A DNA stretch of 64,000 nucleotides from Spirodela intermedia (taxonomy: Eukaryota; Streptophyta; Magnoliopsida; Alismatales; Araceae). This document shows positions 23,971 to 33,111 of the stretch, one piece after another (the first letter of the stretch is position 1; each line of letters opens with the position of its first letter). The notes under the pieces are model-generated. The model was not told the origin of the DNA and made no database searches. It saw only the letters and a program-made list of their open reading frames with translations. The stretch covers positions 7,003,037 to 7,067,036 of the forward strand of contig LR746274.1 of assembly GCA_902729315.2 (NCBI GenBank), written 5' to 3'. The position numbers were made by a program, and so were the translations under genes.

Positions 23971-25609
23971 TGATAAGTCTTCATTATCATGAGTTACTAA
24001 TTAGTAAATAATATAGTTTTAGCCTTAACTCATGATAAATAGACTTATATTTGTGTTAAAGAGTGAAAAGTAGTTTTCAGTTGATTAACGTGAATTTTTG
24101 GGTAATTATGTGATTTTATATGATTTTATATGATTTTTACAGTCTTACTTTTGAGATAAATGAAGAAAAAGAAATTGAAATAAAAATAAGACAAAATGTG
24201 GGGGACCCGTCAGCCAGCGGGGCCCGCAAGCAGGTCGGAAGTGCAATCAAGGAGCAGCCGCGAGCAGGGGCTCGAGCGGCTTAGACTGATATGGGCACGT
24301 GTACGCCGCTCCCCTTCCACGTCACTAGTGGCCAACCGGCTGTGGGGCAAGGAGTAGTCGTACATGCGCGAGAAAGGGACTTGCTTCCAAATGTAACATT
24401 ACTATATATTCGCCCAAAAATTCGTCGCACAACCGATGTGGGACTAAACCCGCCTCACACCTTCCTTAGAAGGGGCGGGCAACCGGTGTGGGTTCGAATC
24501 CTCCTAGAGGCAAAATTCATATTTTTATCTGATTATCGCGACTTTCCTACAGATCACCGATGAAGGATTAAGCAATCAAAATCGCTAGATCATCGACAAA
24601 AATCTCGTCAACGCGATTCGTGGAGCATTGTTGCTAAAATTGTTGAAGGATTGTGATAAAAGGATCGCAAATCCATCGAGTAAATCATCTCTGATTGATC
24701 GATGAACAAGCCGTCGTCGGGAAGAGAACGATCTGTTCGGGAGACAAGTCACCACCTTCTTGAGAGCGTACCGGATGCGATGAAGAGCCTACTCTTGCTG
24801 CGCGGACCTGAGGATGAAGCTCCCTAACATGCACCCCACCTTCATCTAGCTCCTCTACGTCAGGTGACACTGCCGCAGAGAGCCACAAAGTCACCGTTTT
24901 TTCACCCTGCTAGGTGACAGCCGTCGGAGATGATTCGACGACCTATTTCATTGATCTGTAGACTTCGCAAGGAGATCTGGAGATTGCCCACATTGTCCTT
25001 GTCCAAAGAGAGCCTTCGAGGCCGTAGACATTGTACGACTATCCTCCCGAACGCTTAGGATTCTGGTGCATCACCGATGCATCGCCGCCGCGACGCCGGA
25101 ACTCTGTTTTCCTACTTTCGAGTTAATTTACATTTCATTTAGTGATAATTTATTGATTTTAAATTTACCAAGATATACTCTATTTCATTACGATTCTTCC
25201 AGCTTTTAGAGATTTTAATTTGATCAATTAAATCGTCTGTAATCACTTACGTAAGAATCGTTGGGTGGAACTCTATTTTCACCCGATTTGCGTTTGCCGG
25301 TGCTAACATCATCCTAACATCCGCACCCTTATTTCCTTCTTTTTTGTGAATTTTAAATATATTTCCTTTTTATTTCTTAGTATATAATTATAGAAAATAG
25401 CCTTTTTGAGGAAAAATCTGAATAATTACCAGATATTATATTACATCCATGTGATTGACCTGGAAAATTATCGCTATTTTTGGAAGTTTTATTGAATTAT
25501 AATTGATATATTTGTTCAGAAATACTTCTAAATATCCAAAAAATCATATTTTCTAGTTTTATTAATTTTAGATTTGCGTGATTTAATATACAACAACTAA
25601 GTCACGTCA
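23971..25609 (-). mobile_element. solo LTR, family 1, copy D
   Basis: Inverted. It starts TGATAAG and ends GTCACGTCA on the plus strand, flanked by GTTAT (23966-23970) and GTTGT (25610-25614), a target duplication with one transition. It carries GGTTCGAATCC at 24491-24501, a perfect Pol III B-box / tRNA T-loop match, on the strand from the TGATAAG end. Confidence 0.85.
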
Positions 25610-25614
25610 GTTGT

Positions 25615-27371
25615 CACTTGTATTGAAATGGAAAAATTATTTTGATTTGAATCCTTATCAAAACTAGGTAATATTTGTGACAAAATGAATTCGAATGAGT
25701 TAAAATGTGAACTATCCTTAGAAATGTTAAGTAATATTTTATCTGAAATCTTAAAATCATACAAGGAACTGCTAGAAAAAAATCAGTGCATGCTCTCTCT
25801 ATCACCTAGGAATAAAGTATTGTCATGGAATAGAAAGTGAATGGAAATTCGATTGAAAAATTTATAAAAATGTCAATTCATAGGCTTAATCTTATTTCAC
25901 ATAACGGATGAAATTAGAAAAGTTCAAAAAAGTTAAATCAAAATTGAAACTGAAGTCATGAACACCACTTGACGCTCCACTCATCTGTCACTGAGAAGTA
26001 GAATATCAAAAATTGAATGAGAAATCTATGAAACCAGTGAAAAAATGAAGACAAAGCTTAATCTCATCATCTACTTGTAACCTAGAAAACATATTAGATA
26101 AAGTGAGAATAAAAAAATCAAAATAGAAATTGAATTTGCAAAAACCTACAATCATTTTGCTCATCACTAGTTGTCACTTAGAGAGAGCTCAGCAACCACA
26201 TATAGAAACTCTCTGTAGCATCGCCAAACTCCACACCACGCTCTAGGGTTCTCTCCTTCTCCCCTTCTCTCTCATGACTTAGCCCCTTTTTTTTATAGGC
26301 ATTAGTTACCCCTAATAGTTTGGCCCAACAATATCTTCCCCTAATAGTTCCTTCAAGGGAAATCATGTTAGAAGACATTAGAAGATCAAGAAGAAATTTC
26401 TCAAGAATAATAAGTAGACTTAAAGATAAATTTATAAATATATCCCAAAACCCATTTTAATATTTCTTCATTTGGTTTTATTACATTTCACATCAGTTAA
26501 TGCGACATTTATTACAATTTAACCTTGATTACCATCCAAAAATGTCACATTAACAATTATTATGTTTACTAGAAAGGTACTTTATGGTTTCTTAATGTGA
26601 TAGAAATACTCACAATATTCCTTACTATTTTAGAGTAATGTGCTCATTGTGATGCTACATCAAGGTTATTTATTATTTTTTAAAGACATAAATTGTGGTT
26701 GAAAGATCACATGATGATTAGAATTTTGGAGAATCCAACTTCAATATTTGGGGGAAAATATTTGAAGATAACTTCAAGGTGAAATTTTAAGGGAGTAGAA
26801 CTCAGTAATCATCAGCTTTGATCAGACACTTGATTTCAGCAGAACCCAAGAACAAGGGTTATTCTTGGAAAATGAGTGTAGATAAGAGGTCAAATCATTA
26901 TAAAAATCTTTTAATTCTATGTCTATTAATCTAAGAGTATTAGAATCCTAAGGATTAGGGGGACTAATTAATTCTATCATGAGTTGACCAACTTCTATGA
27001 TTAGAAATTGATCAGTTGGAACCCTAAAAATCTAAGTGCAGCCTTAAACTCAACTTTGTCAAATTCTGAATGGGTCAATGTAGATAATGTATTCTTTTCT
27101 AATTTTGATAAAATTATTAAGCTTCTTCTTGCATCTTCCCTGACTTTATTGCACATGAATGTCACTTCTATAGATTTATTCTCTTTGTCACTTGGCTTTG
27201 TAATGCTTAATTGGAAAATCGTTGCTCCTCTAATTTCCATAGATCTGTGCCAATCTTTAAGTCAAATTCTTGATACTTCTCTTAGCAGCTGGAAACCTCT
27301 GCAACTAATTATCTCTCTCTTGTAATTTTTACAATTCAGTCTTGATTGCTTCCACCCTAATTTTTTGGGTT
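25615..27371. other. intergenic, no gene supported
   Basis: AT-rich DNA. Overlapping open frames on both strands at 27001-27325 (79 and 105 codons) show no family I recognise. I see no splice-linked exons. Confidence 0.45.
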
Positions 27372-27404
27372 TCAAATATTGCTATGTTTCTATTTCTGGC
27401 CGTC
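27372..27404 (+). repeat. 33-bp exact direct repeat, left copy
   Basis: Identical to 28751-28783. The two copies bracket the MTHFR exon fragment. The right copy is continuous with the cassette that also follows the RALF gene, so the left copy looks like a severed end of the same sequence. Confidence 0.9.
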
Positions 27405-27490
27405 AAGATTGTAGGCTTTGATACTAGCTGATAAGAATCCAACACGCAGAGGAACAAGAAGTCGAGTTTTGTTTCATGCTCTAGGAGCTG

Positions 27491-28521
27491 CTAAGAGGGG
27501 TCGCTGTCGGGGAAGGAGGCCCAGACCTGGGTCCAGATCTCGAACGCCTCGTCCTTCCAGACGGCGAAGCTGGGGGGGTCAACGACGGTGGGCTTGATGA
27601 TCTCCTTGGCGGGGAAGACGCCCCAACTGACGGCGTTGACCTCCGCCGGGCCAACGTTGGATACGCTCTGGCCGTCCTTATTCACGGCGATGTAGGTCAA
27701 AGACGGCGCCGCCTTGGACTTCTCCACCAGCGCGTCCAGCTTCTCCTTGGAACAGAAGAACTCCAGGTAGGCCTTCTGGTACACGTACCCCCCCGGGCCG
27801 CCCCACCCTGAGAAAGGAAAAGACGGGGAGGAAAACATATTGAGCGTCGAGAGGTCGACTTGAGTTGACTTCAGTGGTGGTGGTGGTGGTGGTGGTGGTG
27901 GTGGTGGTGGTGGTGGTACTGACCGACTGAGGATGAATGGGATTTCTCGCCGTTGGCCGCGGGCTGGCTCTTGATGGTGAGGAACCCCTTCAGGTTGATG
28001 CTCTCCAGTTGCTCATTTATGATCTTCGTCTCTGGCTGAAGGCTGTCCAGCTCGAACCAGGGGCTGCTACTGAGCATGCCCAGGAAGAAGCTCGAGAATC
28101 TCTGTCGAGTCGTCGATGGAGGAGGAGGGACTTTAGATGTCGACGCGGTAATTTGGACACTCGCCGACCTGAGTCAAAGGTGGCCGTGGGTTGACTTACC
28201 TTGTTGATGTCTTCGATCGATTTGATGGGGACGGCCCATTCCTCATGGAGTTTCTTGTCGCGCGACCTTGGCCGCATCAACTGTGACAGGGAGTGGGTTT
28301 GCATGAGAGGCTAGTTTCCGGATCGAGCGCTGATCTAATGCGTTGACAAACTGAGATGTGATGCACAGTAAACGCAGAGGAGAGTTCGTGAAGGTGAGAC
28401 GATGATCACCTGGTAATCAGTCAGCGCCCCGTATGACGGATTGCCGGAGTCTCCCCAGCGGCCGCGAGGGTATTGGTCCCAACCCCCAGTCCTTGCGATG
28501 TAGCTCCTCGGACGATTGGCC
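27491..28521 (-). pseudogene. methylenetetrahydrofolate reductase, C-terminal four-exon fragment
   Basis: Exons in transcript order are 28410-28521, 28200-28280, 27924-28101 and 27491-27807. All junctions are GT-AG and keep frame (phases 1, 0, 0, 1 going in). The exons encode the eukaryotic MTHFR C-terminal regulatory half: [18 protein letters not shown] and [18 protein letters not shown], then RPRSRDKKLHEEW, then [12 protein letters not shown] and LTIKSQP, then [40 protein letters not shown] and WKDEAFEIW. The N-terminal TIM-barrel domain that binds FAD and reduces methylene-THF is absent upstream. Translation stops at a TAG right after DPS, where the family continues R-K-L-L-E. The bases after the TAG still read Q-L-L-E before homology ends. 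The last 30 or so residues are missing. A truncated copy, not an enzyme. Confidence 0.88.
27875..27916 (+). repeat. (TGG)14 microsatellite in an MTHFR intron
   Basis: Fourteen uninterrupted TGG units sit between the third and fourth MTHFR exons, 8 bp beyond the splice donor of the third exon on the minus strand. Confidence 0.95.
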
Positions 28522-28750
28522 CTGTAATCAGTTTCCTTTTTTGCTCAGAGAGATAATACAGATTTTTGCCATTTGCAGGGAGAGAGGAGGGAAGACTTCG
28601 AACATTTATCTCTGTCAGCTCATAACTCGGATGGATATTAATTTCCAGAGAAAATGAAGTGCCAGAATATGGGGCGGACGTCCTCTTTAGCACGGAAAAC
28701 ATTTGTAGGGCGTCTCCACGGTAAGGATCTCGATATCTTTGACTCCTCGA

Positions 28751-28783
28751 TCAAATATTGCTATGTTTCTATTTCTGGCCGTC
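28751..28783 (+). repeat. 33-bp exact direct repeat, right copy
   Basis: Exact match to 27372-27404, directly followed by cassette copy 1. Confidence 0.9.
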
Positions 28784-28786
28784 GAA

Positions 28787-29500
28787 CGCTGAAACTGCGG
28801 TCGGTGGCCTCGATCTGCCGCTGGGAGCTCAAACGCGCCTGTGTGAAGATAAAGAACCCTCTTACTCTTATGCATCCTTTCCGTGAATAAGCAAGTTTGT
28901 GCTTTGACGTGATAGACAAGTCGACCATTCTGTGCGTTACTCGGAGTTACATTCCGCCACGGGGTTCACACGGCGTAGCGCCGCCGATGAGTGAGAATCT
29001 CCGTCCTGCGACCACCTGGGGTTGGGTATCTCAACTGCACTGGTTGAAGATCTTCTCAGTACTCAAGCAAAAGCTCGGTTTGGCTTGAGGTCCTCCGCCG
29101 TCCGAAAACCTGTTGGCAGATTGAGGAAGCTGCATGGAGTGAGTAGCCCAAATCTACAAGGATCTTTGAACTTGTAGGCCTAGATTATTAGATCAGGTGT
29201 CACCTGTCAGCGGCCAAATACTCCATAAAACTAGATTATTATTTTCCACTCACTCAGAACGCGAGTGATATCGCCAAAATTAGATTAAAAGAACAACGTG
29301 ATCAGATGAATCTCGCGTATGAGTAGTAAACTTCTTCCAAAAAGGAACCGAAACTTCAAATTTGACTGCGGTCATTTTAAAACAAATAATAAAAAATGAC
29401 TGGTAAAATAAGAGTTTTTAGCTTAATCACTGCTTTCAGACCGTTCTGTGATGCAAAATTTACGGAGGATTGAATTCATTCACTGTAAATAAAATGTTAC
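28787..29500 (+). repeat. local cassette, copy 1
   Basis: First of three related non-coding units. It shares with copies 2 and 3 the block around a GGCGTAGCGCCGCCGAT motif (28972-28988), the AGTACTCAAGCAAAAGCTCGGTT block (about 29058) and the AT-rich tail to about 29500. Its first part (28787-28960) matches the DNA after the RALF stop codon, so it resembles a RALF 3' flank without the RALF coding sequence. Confidence 0.75.
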
Positions 29501-29639
29501 TATAAGCCAAGATTATTAGATGAGGCAAGCCCACAAACATATAAAGCTACCTAATACATGGAAAGCCCATAAACCGAGATCTCATAATGCCATTAACTAA
29601 GATAGGACAAGCCCATACGAACTATATCTGATACACTCC

Positions 29640-30190
29640 ACAGCAGGGTTCTCACGACGTAGCGTCTCCGATAAGTGATAATCTCTTCTGGTGATCACCT
29701 GGAGTTCGGGATCTCTACTGAGCTGGCTGGAGAGCTGCCCAGTACTCAGAGCAAAAGCTCGGTTATGCCTGTGGTCCTCCCCCCTCCTCCCCCCCTATGT
29801 AACTCTCTTGACAGATGGACGGAGCTGGGTGGAGGAAGTTGCTCTAACCTACGAGGATCTTTCGACTCGTAGCCCAGATTATTAAATCAGGTGTCACCTG
29901 TTAGCGGCGTACTTTTCCATGAAACTAGATTATCAAATTCCGCCCGCTCAGAACGTGACATCACCAAAATTAGATTACGAAAAGCGTAATCCGATAAATT
30001 CCCTCGCATGAATAACAAACTTCTTCAAAGAAAAGGGCCAAAATTCAAAAATTTAATGACGCTTGTTTTGAATTAATAATAAAAAATTGACAAGAAAAAC
30101 AAGAATTTTTGTTTAACCGATGTTTTCAGACTGTCCTGCGATGCAGAATTTAAGAAGAATTGAGTTTATTTCCTGTGAGCAGAATGTTAC
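29640..30190 (+). repeat. local cassette, copy 2 (ends in the RALF promoter)
   Basis: Matches copy 1 from the TAGCG...CCGAT block on. It includes the palindromic AGGTGTCACCTG at 29890 and the tail ending in CAGAATGTTAC at about 30189. Only 235 bp separate its end from the RALF start codon, so it may contribute to that promoter. Confidence 0.75.
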
Positions 30191-30425
30191 GATCAAAGGA
30201 AGGTACTGGTGGGCCAAGTATGTCCCCCAGCCCCAGCTGGCTGATCGACTACTCCACCAATACGACGGCCGACTCGACAAAAGCAGCACATGCGAACTGT
30301 GCCCTTCCCATCCACCACCTCCTATTTATCTACTCCCCACAGCCCTTGAGAGGAAGATAGCGAGCGAGCGAGCAAGAGAGCAAGAGAAAGAGCGATACTG
30401 AGAGAAAGGGAGGAGAGAGGGAGAG

Positions 30426-30755
30426 ATGGCTTTTGGTCTGAGGACACCAGTGTTGATCTTTCTCCTGACATTCTTGGCCATCGTCTTCGCGGCCACAGAA
30501 GCAAGCAGCGTCCCTGGGTCTGCGGATGTTTTGCTCTCTGGAATTTCCGGCGGCCGCTGCAACGGCTCGATCGCAGAGTGCCTTGGCGGAGGCAAGTTCG
30601 AGATGGGTTCCGAGGTGAGCAGGAGGATCCTGCAGTCCCCCAAGTACGTAGTCAACCGCGCCGTGAAGAATGCCAATCGACCGACGCCTGAGTCGGCAAA
30701 GTCAGGCAAACCTTACAACCCTGGTTGCCAAACCAGCTACAAATGCAAGCGGTAA
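30426..30755 (+). CDS. RALF-like secreted peptide precursor
   Basis: An intronless 109-residue precursor, as usual for RALF genes. Residues 1 to about 26 form a hydrophobic signal peptide (core VLIFLLTFLAIVFA). The propeptide has the family's GRCNGSIAECL block (Cys45, Cys52) and FEMGSEVSRRIL, with the RRIL site (66-69) cut by subtilase S1P in known RALFs. The mature peptide would be residues 70-109, ending YNPGCQTSYKCKR like family C-termini. Known RALFs are apoplastic ligands of FERONIA-type receptor kinases and raise extracellular pH. Oddities: the YISY motif is replaced by KYVVN, and only the second Cys pair (101, 107) remains; the first pair is absent (NRPTPES region). The 5' leader is GA-rich and a TATA-like CTATTTAT lies near 30327-30334. 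It is probably a real but divergent member. Confidence 0.82.
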   Translation: MAFGLRTPVLIFLLTFLAIVFAATEASSVPGSADVLLSGISGGRCNGSIAECLGGGKFEMGSEVSRRILQSPKYVVNRAVKNANRPTPESAKSGKPYNPGCQTSYKCKR

Positions 30756-30829
30756 TACGCCGGAAAGAACATGTTTCAAGAAGTTGCTTTACTCCCATAA
30801 ATGTTTCTAGTGTCTTCGTACAAGTCGAA

Positions 30830-31320
30830 CGGTGCAACTGCGGTCGGCGGCCTCGATCTGCCGCAAACGCGCCGGTGACCCCCTTACTCTTCTCTATCCT
30901 TTCCAAGAATAAGCAGCAGTCTGTGCCTTGTTGTGGAGAGATGACTCCGTCATTCTGCGTGAGACTCGGAGTTCCACTCCGCCACGGGGTTCTCACGGCG
31001 TAGCGCCGCCGATCAGCGAGAATCTGCGTCCTGCGACCGCCTGGTTTCACGGCGCCCAGTACTCAAGCAAAAGCTCGGTTTCGCTTGGGGTCCTCCGCCC
31101 TCGGTAGCTCTCTTGGCAGATGGAGGGAGGAAGCTCCCCAAGTCTACAATGATCGAGTGCCTAATTCTATTGCGAAAGGTGTAATCAGATAAATTTTCTC
31201 GCATGAAAAGTAAAATTTTCAAAAAACTTGAGCGAAATTCAGCGTTTAACAACGTTTCATTTAAATTAATAAGAAAACTGACAGGCAAAATGAAGTTCTT
31301 TATCCAACCCATATTTTCAG
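30830..31320 (+). repeat. local cassette, copy 3 (RALF 3' flank)
   Basis: Follows the RALF stop codon by about 75 bp. It matches copy 1 over the GCGGTCGGCGGCCTCGATCTG block and the GCGTAGCGCCGCCGAT block, and both other copies in the AT-rich tail. It lacks about 100 bp (the GGTGTCACC section) that copies 1 and 2 have. Confidence 0.75.
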
Positions 31321-31335
31321 AAGGTCTCCTAAACG

Positions 31336-32255
31336 ACGAACGCCTGGCTCTCCTGTGATGGATGTCAAGGCCTCCCCGCGTTGTCCCGTGTTACCATTAT
31401 TTGCACTGTTAGGATCGACCGGCGATTCCGCGTGCGGGCAGACCCTCAGCGAGTAGGGCTGAGGGAGGACTGTCCGATATGGGACTAACGATGTGGATAC
31501 CTCCCCTCCCCCATTTTTCTTTCCCCAGAATACAGCAATCTCCCACTTGGAAAGAAAAATAATATCCCAACGCGGCACCACAAATCCCTTCGTACGCCCG
31601 GTAACACCGTGGGCACGTCTCCTGTGCACCCAGTCCACGAGAGATCAACGAGCTCCCACTGCTTGGGAAGCGTTCCGGCACGTTCTACCGCACGATGCTT
31701 CCGCCGGAACCCGACCCTGTCCACGTCGCTCTACGGTGAGGTTTCCATGCCAGACGCTGTATGCGTCTTTCCAGCGCACCGCACCTATGTGCATTCTGCA
31801 CTACATGACCCCTTTTCTCGTGTACGGCGCTCCTCCGCGCTGCTTCCATGGGCTGCATGCCACCTGCGTGCACTGCCTGTCGCACCAGACGATCCAGCAC
31901 TCACCACAGTTCCACGTACCTGCGCTGTTCCAAGCGTCCGTTGCGCACAGTTCCGTCGCACGCACTCCCGAGGCCATCGCGCGTCCTCCTGTGCCAAGGC
32001 CTCCCCGCGTTGTCCCGTGGCGATGCCGGTCCTCTCGTGCCAACGCAGTCCCTGCTGCCACGCATCTCGCTGCGCGGTGCTGCTCCAACGTTACGATTGC
32101 GAGCTCACACGCTCCCACGTGTTGAGTCATCACTGCTCACGCGTCACCGCCCGACCGACGCCATGCCGTCGCGCGGTTGAAGTTCCCCCGGTGAGCGCCA
32201 ACCGCTCGCAGGCGCCGCGCTGTTCTAGTGTCATTCGTTCCATTATGCCTCCTTA
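31336..32255. other. GC-rich region without a recognised gene
   Basis: Long frames are open on both strands (for example 31493-32125 and 31609-32256 plus, 31801-32133 minus), but they overlap and look compositional, with high Cys/Arg/Pro and no domain. A 25-bp exact direct repeat occurs at 31366-31390 and 31995-32019. The area may be an old LTR-like element, but I found no terminal pair or target duplication to prove it. Confidence 0.4.
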
Positions 32256-32902
32256 ATATTCCTCTCCCTCACTTTTCTTTCCACAAAGTAGAACAATAGT
32301 ATGAAGTATATGAATCGTTAGAGTGAAATGAATCATAATATATGAATAGTGCAAAGAAACTTGAAGTCACCACAGCTTAGGTCGTAGAAACACTAAGAGA
32401 TACTAAGGCAAAACCTTCTGACTAAAACTGTATGATAAACCGATCAAAGAGTGTTGTAACATCAAACACCAAACTCTAACACATGATTACTAAACTAGCC
32501 CAAGTGAAAACAACGCAAGAGAGAGTAATCATGGGTTTAAGAATTATGTCACCATGTTCATAAAATTGAGATTCCCTCACTTAATCCAGAGTATGTTGTT
32601 AATCAGATCTTCTATTACGGAGAATAATGCTCTTCCTTTCTAATCCTCAACAGTCAGTGACTCTTCACCTTTCTAACATTTGAGCATGTGGTCCTATTCT
32701 CTTCCTCTCTGCTGGTTCATTGTCTTCACTCCAGTCTCCGCTGGCTTGACACAACACAACAAAAAGAATGGGTATAGGGTACTCTACAGACATTACTACC
32801 CGACAAGCCTGAGCCCTGTGCAGAAATGTGGCTCTTTCGGCTGACAAGAATGGTTACGTGCCCAACACGCACAGCTCTTGATAGGGAGAGAGCGAAAGAA
32901 AT

Positions 32903-32948
<46 letters not shown>

Positions 32949-33111
32949 TTCAGGTTCAGACCCTCTTCCTCCACCCATCTGATGGCAATTGCCACTAGTG
33001 CAGCGGCTAGCTCTGGAGAAGTCACCGTGGCGCAGGCGGGGACATTTCTGTCCATTGCTGAGTGCCTCGCTGAAGAAGAAACAATTCCAGATGGCCATAC
33101 TTCCCTTCTCC
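32256..33111. other. intergenic with (AG)19 microsatellite
   Basis: No gene supported. A run of 19 AG units occupies 32907-32944. Short frames near 32950-33160 lack a family match. Confidence 0.5.

Noticed and set aside
24420-24520. Possible tRNA gene around the GGTTCGAATCC in solo LTR D
   Set aside because: The T-stem pairs poorly and no acceptor or anticodon arm can be drawn; kept only as a B-box-like motif.
27001-27325. Opposed frames of 79 and 105 codons upstream of the MTHFR fragment
   Set aside because: No family recognised, no splice partners, AT-rich; left as intergenic.
31493-32256. Frames of about 210 residues on the plus strand with shadows on the minus strand
   Set aside because: Two different plus frames and two minus frames are open over the same bases; Cys/Arg/Pro-rich without a motif.
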